This document shows, one piece after another, positions 6,815 through 13,632 of a DNA stretch of 15,241 nt. The notes under the pieces were generated by a model. It saw only the letters and a list, made by a program, of their open reading frames with translations. It searched no databases and was not told the origin of the DNA. Made by a program: the position numbers and the translations under genes. Source of the stretch: JAVBNU01 sp964617065 (lineage in GTDB: Bacteria; Cyanobacteriota; Vampirovibrionia; Gastranaerophilales; Gastranaerophilaceae); the NCBI GenBank assembly GCA_964617065.1, contig CAZTVM010000041.1, forward strand, positions 1 to 15,241. The letters run 5' to 3'. Position 1 is the stretch's first letter, and the number at the start of each line of letters is the position of its first letter.

Positions 6815-6841
6815 TTGGTGTAGAAAAGTACACAGTATAAA
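6815..6841 (+). promoter_or_regulatory. Possible promoter of the 95-aa gene
   Basis: TATAAA (6836-6841) lies 28 nt before the ATG, with a weak TTGGTG (6815-6820) 15 nt upstream of it. The short spacer makes the -35 assignment doubtful. The -10 box is better placed, giving a leader of about 20 nt that just contains the ribosome site. Confidence 0.35.
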
Positions 6842-6868
6842 TATACATAATGAGAGGGAGCCAACATC

Positions 6869-7156
6869 ATGACAAAGATACAACCAGTTAGTGTTGCAGT
6901 TAACAGAGTTTTTAACAATCCATGCACAAACAAACCTGTAGAAATGCTTACAGTACCATTAAAAACAGGTGCAGATGAATTAGCCAGAGAATTAGTTATG
7001 GCTACAGGTAAAAACAATGCAGGTATTGACACATTATACGTAGCAGTAAAATCAGGAGATACTTTTACTCCGATTATGAATGAAACAAGACCATTATCGA
7101 ATAAAAAGGAAAAAGAAACACTTTTTGCTCTTATTAAGAACAAAATTTTCGGATAA
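6869..7156 (+). CDS. Orphan 95-aa cytoplasmic protein
   Basis: A compact gene with clear expression signals at both ends. GAGGGAG (6854-6860) lies 8 nt before the ATG, and a 15-bp hairpin terminator begins 22 nt after the stop. The protein looks like a small globular domain: an N-terminal beta-rich half (IQPVSVAVNRVF), a helix with DELARELV (36-43), a strand LYVAVKSG (56-63) and a Lys-rich C-terminal helix. It has one Cys (C19), no signal peptide and no membrane segment. I do not recognise the family. It is transcribed alone, divergently from the repeat-protein operon, and the 267-bp region between them may hold shared control sites. The strong ribosome site and dedicated terminator suggest an abundantly made product; that is inference. 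Confidence 0.7.
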   Translation: MTKIQPVSVAVNRVFNNPCTNKPVEMLTVPLKTGADELARELVMATGKNNAGIDTLYVAVKSGDTFTPIMNETRPLSNKKEKETLFALIKNKIFG

Positions 7157-7178
7157 ACTGTTGTCACAAATGAGTATT

Positions 7179-7214
7179 AAACCCAAAACGATGCGTAATC
7201 ATCGTTTTGGGTTT
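7179..7214 (+). terminator. Rho-independent terminator after the 95-aa gene
   Basis: A perfect 15-bp stem, left arm 7179-7193 and right arm 7200-7214, encloses a 6-nt loop CGTAAT. The core is CCCAAAACGATG. The right arm ends in a short T run. Its 22-nt distance from the TAA at 7156 assigns it to the 95-aa gene. Confidence 0.85.
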
Positions 7215-7452
7215 TGTAATATCTTATAATTTTAGTCATTTTCCGAATTATTACTAAGGTTGACAAAAAGTTGCAGAATAAAAAAAGAAATAGCCCAAAA
7301 AGATAACCTTTTTTGGTAATGATTAATAGTTGATTTAGCCCCCATAATTCAAATATCTAAAAAAAGATACAAATATCTTTTATGGGATAAACAATGTAAC
7401 AGGTATATAAAAATAAAACAGCCTGTAAAATTTCTTACGTAAGGAGGGAAAA
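7215..7452. other. Upstream region of the SLH gene with several hairpins
   Basis: There is no gene here. TTGACA at 7260-7265 is a perfect -35 word but has no good -10 at 16-18 nt. A TATAAA at 7406-7411 is a possible -10 without a clear -35. AAAAGATA (7362-7369) and TATCTTTT (7374-7381) form an 8-bp hairpin with a 4-nt loop, and another A/T hairpin lies near 7297-7317. CTTACGTAAG (7434-7443) is a 10-bp palindrome that overlaps the ribosome site of the next gene. These may be control elements of the envelope-protein mRNA, but no known riboswitch is recognised. Confidence 0.4.
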
Positions 7453-9546
7453 ATGACTATTAAGAAATTAACGCTTGCAGCCGTTTTGACGGTAGGAATA
7501 GCTGTAAGTTCAATGACCTTAGCTACGGCATCAGAAGCGCCGGTAGTTATTGGTGCTGCATGTCCCTTGGCTGGTTGTAGCACACCAATAACACCGTCGA
7601 CAGCAACTTGTCCGAGCTGCATGAAGGCAATGCCAGATTGTGAGTGTCAAAAACCGGATAGGGGTTGCAAAATGGAAGATCCTTGTGCATCAGATTGTGA
7701 TTGCGAGGAGCCAAAATGTCGTTGTCAGGAAGATGATTCGCCATGCAAACCTACATGCGAAGAACCGTCGGTGCCTGCATGTGCAAGTTGTCCAAATACG
7801 GATTGCGATATTTTAAAAAGACAAGTTTATGCGTATCCACAATATGTTTTTGGAACACCAAATTATACAGGTACAGAAAGTAATGGTGTTGGTATTGGTT
7901 ATGATGGATTAGGTTATGCGTACAATGGTGCTACGTACAACGGCGCAGGAGCGTACACGACAGGAGCTGCTGCACCTATTAACGGTTGTGGCTGTAACAG
8001 TGGATGTTTAGGAGTGGGAGTGCCTGTATCAGGTTGTCACGAATGTCCACAAGCCACAGGAGCAGCTGCAAATATTCCTATTATTAGCAACGGGCACTGT
8101 TGTGGTGGGGGAATTAACGTAGATAGAAACCCACAAAATTTAGACAGTGCAGGATGTCCCATTGACATTCAGTCGTCGTCCAGCATGGAAGGATTGAAAA
8201 AATCGCTTGTACCGTATGAGATATCTACGCCAACAGGTGCCGCTGCGCCTTTGATTAGCGCATTTGAAGATATCCCACCTGGATTTTGGGCAGGTTGTGA
8301 TATTAACAAATTGACAACAAATAATATAATCGCCGGATACCCTGATAGAACTTTTAAACCTAATTTACCTATTTCACGTGCAGAAATTGCGTCTATGATA
8401 ACGAAAGGTTTAAATGTAGATATTGGGAAATCTACATGCCCGAGCAAAATGTTTTCTGATGTGCCTAGTCATTTTTGGGCAAATAAAGCCATTAATAACG
8501 CTGTCACGGCCGGTTTAATGGCAGGTTACCCGGATAATACCTTCAAACCTAATCAACCTGTATCAAAAACAGAAGCTATGACCATATTATCAAAAGGTAT
8601 CAATTGTCCTATGGATGATTGCAAAGCTGACAGCATTTTGAGTCAGTATTGTGACGGCAAAAACGTTCCTAATTGGGCTAAAATCCCTGTAGCCAAAGTA
8701 TTAGAAGCTGGCGCTTTACAAGATAACCCTCAACCGAATCTTATTAATCCGCAAAAAGACGCTTCTCGTGCAGAATTGGCTTCAATGCTGCAAAACGTGC
8801 GTGTAGCAATAGGTTACGATACAAATGACAAAGTTTCACTTGATGATTGTGATTGCACAGGTGGTGCTGCATTCATAGAGAAAGAAGAAGTTGTCACTAT
8901 TCCTACATTACAAGTATGTTTTAACGATGAAATCAGCGCAAAATCCGCTCAAGTTGGCGACAAGTTCTCTGCGACTACAACTGAAGAAATTAGTATCAAT
9001 GGTTGCAATTTCCCTTGTGGGTCAAGAGTCTACGGACATGTAGTAGAGGTTATTCGTCCGACTGCAAAATGTCAAGGAGCTTTAAGACTCGTATTTGACA
9101 GAATTCAAGACGATTGTCATAAAGCTGATTTACCACAACAAATTTTAAGTGCACAAGTTAACAAAGAAAAGAAAAACAACTTTATTGTTAAGGCAATTGA
9201 AGCACCTTTCACCCTTCTGGGTGGGCTTATCGGCGTAACCGGAAGAACAGTTGGCGGTATAGTCACTAATGTCGGAAATTCTCTTGAAGGTGTGAGCCAA
9301 GGCGTTGGTGTTGCTACTGGTGAATTATCACGTGCCGAATTTAGAGCATCAGGCAGAAGCCTTTTTGATGCAGGCAAAACACTCGTTATGGCACCTGTTC
9401 AGGCTACAGGAACTACTCTTTCAGGTGTAACAGGTCTTTTACAATACACTGGTGACGAAATGATGTATTTGGTTGATGCTAAAGGAATGAAAGTGTCATC
9501 AATCAATCCTAAAGAAAAAGTTACTATCGCTTTCGGTTGTAACTAA
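7453..9546 (+). CDS. Secreted Cys-rich protein with three S-layer homology motifs
   Basis: A 697-aa envelope protein. Residues 1-27 are a signal peptide (KK, hydrophobic core, cleavage near ATASEA). Residues 37-118 hold 17 cysteines, many in CxC or CxxC pairs (CECQ, CDCEEPKCRC). A Gly/Tyr/Asn-rich segment follows (about 135-185). SLH motifs lie at about 270-320 (FEDIPPGFWA, NIIAGYPDRTFKPN, SRAE), 333-383 (FSDVPSHFWA, LMAGYPDNTFKPN, SKTEA) and a weaker third at 395-452 (NWAK, DASRAE). Residues about 480-560 form a beta domain (VGDKF, GSRVYGHVVEV, LRLVFDRI), then a Gly-rich segment likely to be amphipathic (585-625). The total is 38 Cys. SLH domains anchor proteins to pyruvylated cell-wall polymer. 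AGGAGG lies 5 nt before the ATG. It is transcribed alone, with its own terminator. Disulphide cross-linking in the envelope is a reasonable guess. Confidence 0.85.
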   Translation: MTIKKLTLAAVLTVGIAVSSMTLATASEAPVVIGAACPLAGCSTPITPSTATCPSCMKAMPDCECQKPDRGCKMEDPCASDCDCEEPKCRCQEDDSPCKPTCEEPSVPACASCPNTDCDILKRQVYAYPQYVFGTPNYTGTESNGVGIGYDGLGYAYNGATYNGAGAYTTGAAAPINGCGCNSGCLGVGVPVSGCHECPQATGAAANIPIISNGHCCGGGINVDRNPQNLDSAGCPIDIQSSSSMEGLKKSLVPYEISTPTGAAAPLISAFEDIPPGFWAGCDINKLTTNNIIAGYPDRTFKPNLPISRAEIASMITKGLNVDIGKSTCPSKMFSDVPSHFWANKAINNAVTAGLMAGYPDNTFKPNQPVSKTEAMTILSKGINCPMDDCKADSILSQYCDGKNVPNWAKIPVAKVLEAGALQDNPQPNLINPQKDASRAELASMLQNVRVAIGYDTNDKVSLDDCDCTGGAAFIEKEEVVTIPTLQVCFNDEISAKSAQVGDKFSATTTEEISINGCNFPCGSRVYGHVVEVIRPTAKCQGALRLVFDRIQDDCHKADLPQQILSAQVNKEKKNNFIVKAIEAPFTLLGGLIGVTGRTVGGIVTNVGNSLEGVSQGVGVATGELSRAEFRASGRSLFDAGKTLVMAPVQATGTTLSGVTGLLQYTGDEMMYLVDAKGMKVSSINPKEKVTIAFGCN

Positions 9547-9570
9547 ACACTAAATCATTTCATTAACTTC

Positions 9571-9612
9571 AAAAGCTCATTTAATCAAAAGATTATATGA
9601 GCTTTTGTTTTT
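9571..9612 (+). terminator. Rho-independent terminator between convergent genes
   Basis: Outer stem AAAAGCTCAT (9571-9580) pairs with ATGAGCTTTT (9597-9606). After one T-T mismatch an inner stem TAATC/GATTA closes an AAAA loop. GTTTTT follows. It ends the SLH gene and, because the stem itself begins with AAAA, could also stop leftward transcripts of the activator gene that ends at 9636. Confidence 0.85.
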
Positions 9613-9635
9613 CGTAAAATTATACGTATTGTTAT

Positions 9636-10337
9636 TTATTCGACAAGACCTTCGCATAAAACAAAACGACCGAGTTTGATAACTTCGCAGTAATTTTTAA
9701 GTGACTCAACAAAACATTTGTTGTCGCAAAAACCGCCGGAAAGGTATATTTTCTCGGGTTGTTTGGCGAAAGACCAAGCATTAAAGGCAATCCCATGAAT
9801 AAATTTAGCAATCGCTGTTTTTGCGCTTTCGCCATTTGCTATATCGTCCATTATTTTTTCAAGACCAAAAATACCGCAGGTTATATTGTATTTTTCTTTT
9901 GTAAATTCAAGTTCAGTGCATTGTAAATTATAAAATTTCAAAAGCATTTCTACCGTTGCACCGGTAGCGCTTGCACAACTTGTATTCCAATCTAAATCAA
10001 CAAATTTTCTTTCTTTAAATTTTGTCCATTTTACGTCACGACTTCCTAAATCCAAAACCAAAAAATTGCAGTCTTTTATAATTTTTAAGGCACCTTTTGA
10101 TAGTGCAATAATTTCATTTTCACATTTTATAGTGCCGTTTAAACTCATGTGACCAGTAACTTTTTTGTAGTTAAAATGATTTTTTTTAGCAATCAAAGAA
10201 GGTACAACGTAATACTTACAGTCGTTTTCCTCTGATACAAGATATTCTTCATATTCTGTTTCAATTGAAGAATTTTCTTTCCCTATTTCTAATATTTTTG
10301 ACCACGTAGTGCCTGCGTCGAGATATAGTTTGTTCAT
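9636..10337 (-). CDS. HgdC/BadF-type ATPase (2-hydroxyacyl-CoA dehydratase activator-like)
   Basis: A 233-aa member, by motif, of the BadF/BadG/BcrA/BcrD ATPase family (ASKHA fold). Phosphate-1 motif LDAGTTWSK (6-14) stands for the usual G-x-GSTTTK. LDLGSRDVKW (95-104) matches the phosphate-2 region DIGGQDxK. CASATG (121-126) matches CAAGTG, CGIFG (154-158) matches CTVFA, and SGGFCDN (200-206) is the adenosine-site motif. In activators such as HgdC the two cysteines at these places hold one [4Fe-4S] cluster between two subunits and pass an electron, powered by ATP, to a dehydratase or reductase. Both are present (C121, C154). The protein is a little shorter than usual (about 260 aa) and several motifs are changed, so its partner may not be a standard dehydratase. 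Its ATG overlaps the stop of the upstream gene in ATGA, implying coupled translation. Confidence 0.75.
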   Translation of the reverse strand: MNKLYLDAGTTWSKILEIGKENSSIETEYEEYLVSEENDCKYYVVPSLIAKKNHFNYKKVTGHMSLNGTIKCENEIIALSKGALKIIKDCNFLVLDLGSRDVKWTKFKERKFVDLDWNTSCASATGATVEMLLKFYNLQCTELEFTKEKYNITCGIFGLEKIMDDIANGESAKTAIAKFIHGIAFNAWSFAKQPEKIYLSGGFCDNKCFVESLKNYCEVIKLGRFVLCEGLVE

Positions 10338-11053
10338 CGTAATTCAATAAATGCCTCTATTTTAGCTTTAACCGAGTTCGTGACAACATCATCTATATCT
10401 ATGTATAGACCATTGTATTTTTCTGCCAGATGTTTAGCAAGTTGTGTTTTAGAGCAAAAAGCTTGTGCGTAAAAGACTGTAGGGATATTTCTATCTATGA
10501 ACATTTCCAATTTGATATCAGCCGGCGCTTTTGCGTCTACACATCGTGTCCAACCGTACACGTGCGTTTTATCAGGGAACAATTCCAATATAGATAAATC
10601 ATTCGGCGGTACTCCCCAAAAGCCAAACTCTGGTTTGCATAATTCTATTTCCTCTGAATAAGGCGTTATAATCGAATTTGTTATCAACTCGAATTTTTGT
10701 TTTAAAGGAAGATTTGATTGAGAAATCAACGGTTCTTTGCGAAAATTAAAATCTTCAAAAACAGACTGTTCCACATCAAAACCGTATTCTTTTAATAATT
10801 CCGATGCGAACCAACCGCTGTCACACTTATCTTTGCCTATTGGCGCTATGATTTTTAACAATTTATTTTTGTAATAAAAGGCATTCGCAAAAATATTTTT
10901 TATTATCTTAAAGTATGAGTCAGGCAACATTTTCATATCCTTATGCTCATAATCTCTATCTAAATCAATCCACACCGCTTGTGGCAGCATTTGTTTGTAT
11001 TTTTCGATAACATCTGGGTGAGGATATCCCCAGAATCCAATTAAATTCTTCAT
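10334..11053 (-). CDS. Small HgdB-like partner protein of the activator ATPase
   Basis: A 239-aa soluble protein. I do not firmly recognise it, but it resembles a shortened 2-hydroxyglutaryl-CoA dehydratase component (HgdB-like; those are about 370-420 aa). Two related motifs, GFWGYPHPD (6-14) and GFWGVPPND (144-152), begin the two halves, as in the pseudo-repeated HgdB fold. The second half continues HVYGWTRC (164-171), like the VxxDDxC segment of that family. Cysteines at 77, 139, 171 and 200 could hold an Fe-S cluster. Its stop overlaps the start of the HgdC-like ATPase by 4 nt, so the pair is very likely one functional unit. No Shine-Dalgarno site precedes the ATG; a good promoter is placed so that transcription would begin at the ATG itself. 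The substrate is unknown. An unrelated protein that merely uses the activator is the alternative. Confidence 0.6.
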   Translation of the reverse strand: MKNLIGFWGYPHPDVIEKYKQMLPQAVWIDLDRDYEHKDMKMLPDSYFKIIKNIFANAFYYKNKLLKIIAPIGKDKCDSGWFASELLKEYGFDVEQSVFEDFNFRKEPLISQSNLPLKQKFELITNSIITPYSEEIELCKPEFGFWGVPPNDLSILELFPDKTHVYGWTRCVDAKAPADIKLEMFIDRNIPTVFYAQAFCSKTQLAKHLAEKYNGLYIDIDDVVTNSVKAKIEAFIELR

Positions 11054-11059
11054 AATTTC

Positions 11060-11088
11060 ATTTTATCGAAAATAAATCAACTTAACAA
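11060..11088 (-). promoter_or_regulatory. Predicted promoter giving a leaderless mRNA for the HgdB/HgdC-like pair
   Basis: On the minus strand TTGTTA (11083-11088), a 17-nt spacer and TAAAAT (11060-11065) form a good promoter. Six bases separate the -10 box from the ATG at 11053, so the expected start point is the A of the start codon. The lack of any ribosome site upstream of this ATG fits. Confidence 0.5.
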
Positions 11089-11105
11089 GAACAGAACAAA
11101 AGATT

Positions 11106-11666
11106 TCACAAAGTTTGAGTTAAGTTTTGTACGTATTGTTTTACAGCTGGAGTTATAATTAAGTCAGGTTCTGAATTTATGAAATCATCAAGTATTATCA
11201 TTCCCATTTTGTAATCTCCCATATTCACATATATTAGCCCTATGGTTATTTTAGAAAGTGGCGTTTTATCATTAAAATGTTCGTGCAATTTTTTTTGTAA
11301 AATTTTTTGTATTTTATAAGAATTTACTAAATTTTGGTAAATACTAAAATTCATAGGTGCGAGACGTATAGCATTTTTGAAACAACTTTCTGCGGCTTTT
11401 GCATAGCCTAATTGCATGTAAGCTTGACCTAAATTATCTAAATACACCGAGGTAGCTTGAGTATTAGGATTTATGCCGATAGCTATTTTGAATTCTTCAA
11501 TTGCTGAAAAATAACGCCCCTCTTTCATCGCCAATGTTCCCAAATTGTTATGAGTTGCTGCATTTTTTTCCGGTTTAATTTCATATTTTTCATGAAATCC
11601 ACAGCACAAAAAAATTATCGCTATTATGCTGATAGTAAGAAAGTTTGCCCTATTACATAATTTCAA
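11106..11666 (-). CDS. TPR-repeat protein with N-terminal signal/anchor
   Basis: The frame stays open to 11921, but that part overlaps the hydrolase gene in another frame and its peptide is not protein-like. The best start is TTG at 11664-11666, with AAGGAT 7 nt upstream, giving 186 aa. This overlaps the end of the upstream gene by 14 nt and suggests coupled translation. Residues about 8-22 are hydrophobic (FLTISIIAIIFLCCG), a signal or membrane anchor; the Cys pair hints at a lipoprotein but the position before it (Leu) is a poor lipobox. TPR units lie at about 36-69 (NNLGTLAMKEGRYFSAIEEF), 72-105 (LDNLGQAYMQLGYAKAAESC) and, weaker, 134-167. TPRs bind protein partners. The protein is likely exported and envelope-bound; its partner is unknown. 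Confidence 0.65.
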   Translation of the reverse strand: MKLCNRANFLTISIIAIIFLCCGFHEKYEIKPEKNAATHNNLGTLAMKEGRYFSAIEEFKIAIGINPNTQATSVYLDNLGQAYMQLGYAKAAESCFKNAIRLAPMNFSIYQNLVNSYKIQKILQKKLHEHFNDKTPLSKITIGLIYVNMGDYKMGMIILDDFINSEPDLIITPAVKQYVQNLTQTL

Positions 11667-12600
11667 TTTCGTATCCTTCTTTTGCAACAAAACAATTTTC
11701 AAATATATTTTGATAATATTTTTCAATTGACTCGACTTTTTCGTCATTATAAGAAGGGTCAATATGCGAAAATGCAAGTCTTTTTGCGTGTGATTGTTTT
11801 GCGGCTTCAACTGCCATATCGAAAGTGGAATGTCCGTAGCCTTGCTTTGAAGTAATTGGCGAAATATAATCCTCAGTCGTATATTGAGCGTCATGTATGA
11901 GTAGTTCTGTGTTTCTGGCAAATAATATTAATTTTTTATCGCCACCTATAAAATCTTCTTTATCTGTCGCAAATACAACTGTTTTATTTTTGTAAGCTAT
12001 TTTATATATTAAAACCCCATTTTGTGGGTGAGAATATGACTTGTAGAATGTTATTAAAACATCGTTACCAGTCGGAAAAGTGTCTTCTATATTTTTTATA
12101 ACCAACAATTTCGGTTTTACTTCTCCGTCTTTGAGTAAAATAGCATTCGTATCATTTATGTCATTAAAATCTATTTTTGCAGCCATATCCCCCATATCCA
12201 GTGGGAAAGATTTGTTAAACAGCAATCCTGACAGGGCTTCTTCGATACCTGAAAGATAGTCTGTATTACCAAATACAGACAGATTAGTTGTTAAAATATG
12301 AGATGGTTTAAAAAAAGTAAAACCCTGAATATGGTCCTGATGAATATGAGTTAGCAAAATAGTAGCATTAATAGGTTTTCTCGCAAAAATATCTGCACCT
12401 GAAGCAATGTGTTCTTTTACTAATTCACTCCCCAAATCAATGATTCCCGTTCCTGCATCGAGAATTATCAAGTGATTATTTACTCGTATTTCAACGCAAG
12501 AAGTATTGCCACCGTATTTCAAACAATCAGCTTGAGGCGTAGGATAACTTCCTCTTATTCCACGAAACTTTACTATAAATTTATCCGTATAATCTATCAT
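11653..12600 (-). CDS. Metallo-beta-lactamase-fold hydrolase (phosphodiesterase-like)
   Basis: The protein (315 aa from ATG 12600) begins KFRGIRGSYPTPQ, then KYGGNTSCVEI, the N-terminal signature of a bacterial MBL subgroup that includes class III cyclic-nucleotide phosphodiesterase-like enzymes. Metal ligands visible, numbered from this ATG: HIHQDH at 85-90, H191 (SYSHPQ), D213 (FATDKE), the GYGHST segment with H257, and H279 (FSHIDP). Together they should bind two metal ions and hydrolyse a phosphodiester or related ester in the cytoplasm; there is no signal peptide. A GTG three codons upstream (12609) is rejected because it is part of the ribosome site AGGTGA, which lies 6 nt before the chosen ATG. 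A near-consensus promoter precedes the gene and the TPR gene overlaps its end. The substrate cannot be told from sequence. Confidence 0.8.
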   Translation of the reverse strand: MIDYTDKFIVKFRGIRGSYPTPQADCLKYGGNTSCVEIRVNNHLIILDAGTGIIDLGSELVKEHIASGADIFARKPINATILLTHIHQDHIQGFTFFKPSHILTTNLSVFGNTDYLSGIEEALSGLLFNKSFPLDMGDMAAKIDFNDINDTNAILLKDGEVKPKLLVIKNIEDTFPTGNDVLITFYKSYSHPQNGVLIYKIAYKNKTVVFATDKEDFIGGDKKLILFARNTELLIHDAQYTTEDYISPITSKQGYGHSTFDMAVEAAKQSHAKRLAFSHIDPSYNDEKVESIEKYYQNIFENCFVAKEGYEIEIM

Positions 12601-12628
12601 ATATGTCACCTATTCAAACATTTTCTAC

Positions 12629-12658
12629 ATGATACTTTGTGATTACAGCTATTGTCAA
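12629..12658 (-). promoter_or_regulatory. Predicted sigma-70 promoter of the MBL hydrolase-TPR pair
   Basis: On the minus strand a perfect TTGACA (12653-12658) is followed after 18 nt by TATCAT (12629-12634). It lies directly behind the stop of the phosphoesterase gene, and the expected start point near 12622 leaves a leader of about 22 nt with the AGGTGA ribosome site. Confidence 0.6.
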
Positions 12659-12659
12659 A

Positions 12660-13625
12660 CTATTTTTTTAAAACGACTGTGGCTGAACGGTCTTGAGGCT
12701 CACCATAATATGAAGAATTTGAAAAAGTTAACATTTTAGCTCGGCTCTGAACTTCTTTTAAGTTCGTTTCTTTAAAATCAAATTTAAAAGTAACATCAGC
12801 ATTATTATTCGTGACTTGCACGACTCTAAACGAATTAGGGTAAGTGACAAGCGATGGTGTACTGACGTGAAGAATTTTTCCGTCTTGCATTATTTTCGTA
12901 ACGTGATAATGACCACTAAAAACAGCTATCGGGCGATTATAAATTTTTAAAATATTATCGATTTCTTTTGCATTTGTAATTCGATGATGAATGCTGGAAA
13001 ATGGTTCTCTTATCGGGTGGTGCAAAAATATTAAAATTATGTCGTCTTTTGGGGTATTTTTTATTTGATTGCTCAACCAATTTAATTGTTTGTCATTTAT
13101 ATTCCCATTTGCACTGAGCTTGTAATCTATAACAGGGTCGAGAACGATGACTTTGTAGCCTTTTTTTGGCGTAAATGAGTAATAAGCTTGTTTAAATGTG
13201 AAACTCTTATTTTTATTTCTTAAAATTGATAAATAATAATCTTTAGTAATTTTTCCGTCGAGAGAAATATCATGATTGCCAAACGCCATATACCATGGGA
13301 TATACAACCTATTCATCATGTCACAATACTCATTTATTAACGCTTCTCGAGGAACATCGACGCCATCGCCTGTCAGCATAACGAAATCCAGATTTGGTAT
13401 TATATTTATTTGGTTTATTGTGTCCGTTAATAAATTTTTTGATTGAGTAAGCATTTTATAAGAAGTATTAATGGACCTATCAGAAATATGTGCATCAGAA
13501 ATCTGCACAAATTTGAGCGTATTCGCTTGAGTCATTGTGCTAAAATGAAAAAATGCCAATACTCCCAAAATAAGGACTACCAGCATTTTTACAAATATAT
13601 TATTTTTTTCTTTTTTCTTTGCCAT
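12660..13625 (-). CDS. Secreted calcineurin-like metallophosphoesterase
   Basis: A 321-aa protein with a basic start and long hydrophobic segment (residues about 10-28, MLVVLILGVLAFFHF), with possible cleavage after TQA at residue 34, so it is exported or anchored. The phosphoesterase motifs appear in order: ISDAHIS with D44 and H46, LTGDGVD (84-90), FGNHD (115-119), LHHP (201-204) and GHYH (238-241). These bind two metal ions and hydrolyse phosphate mono- or diesters; the layout resembles CpdA/Icc-type enzymes, but the substrate is open. The frame is open to 13694 inside clpC; ATG at 13625 is preferred because it yields a clean signal peptide and sits 7 nt after the clpC stop. No clear ribosome site is seen, so it may depend on translation of clpC. 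Confidence 0.8.
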   Translation of the reverse strand: MAKKKEKNNIFVKMLVVLILGVLAFFHFSTMTQANTLKFVQISDAHISDRSINTSYKMLTQSKNLLTDTINQINIIPNLDFVMLTGDGVDVPREALINEYCDMMNRLYIPWYMAFGNHDISLDGKITKDYYLSILRNKNKSFTFKQAYYSFTPKKGYKVIVLDPVIDYKLSANGNINDKQLNWLSNQIKNTPKDDIILIFLHHPIREPFSSIHHRITNAKEIDNILKIYNRPIAVFSGHYHVTKIMQDGKILHVSTPSLVTYPNSFRVVQVTNNNADVTFKFDFKETNLKEVQSRAKMLTFSNSSYYGEPQDRSATVVLKK

Positions 13626-13632
13626 AATAGTT

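Noticed and set aside
7260..7288. TTGACA at 7260 as the SLH gene promoter
   Set aside because: No acceptable -10 box lies 16-18 nt downstream.
11667..11921. N-terminal 85-residue extension of the TPR protein
   Set aside because: It lies out of frame inside the hydrolase gene, has no domain character, and a TTG with a good ribosome site starts just before a clean signal segment.
12601..12609. GTG start of the MBL hydrolase at 12609
   Set aside because: This GTG is part of the AGGTGA ribosome site that serves the ATG at 12600.
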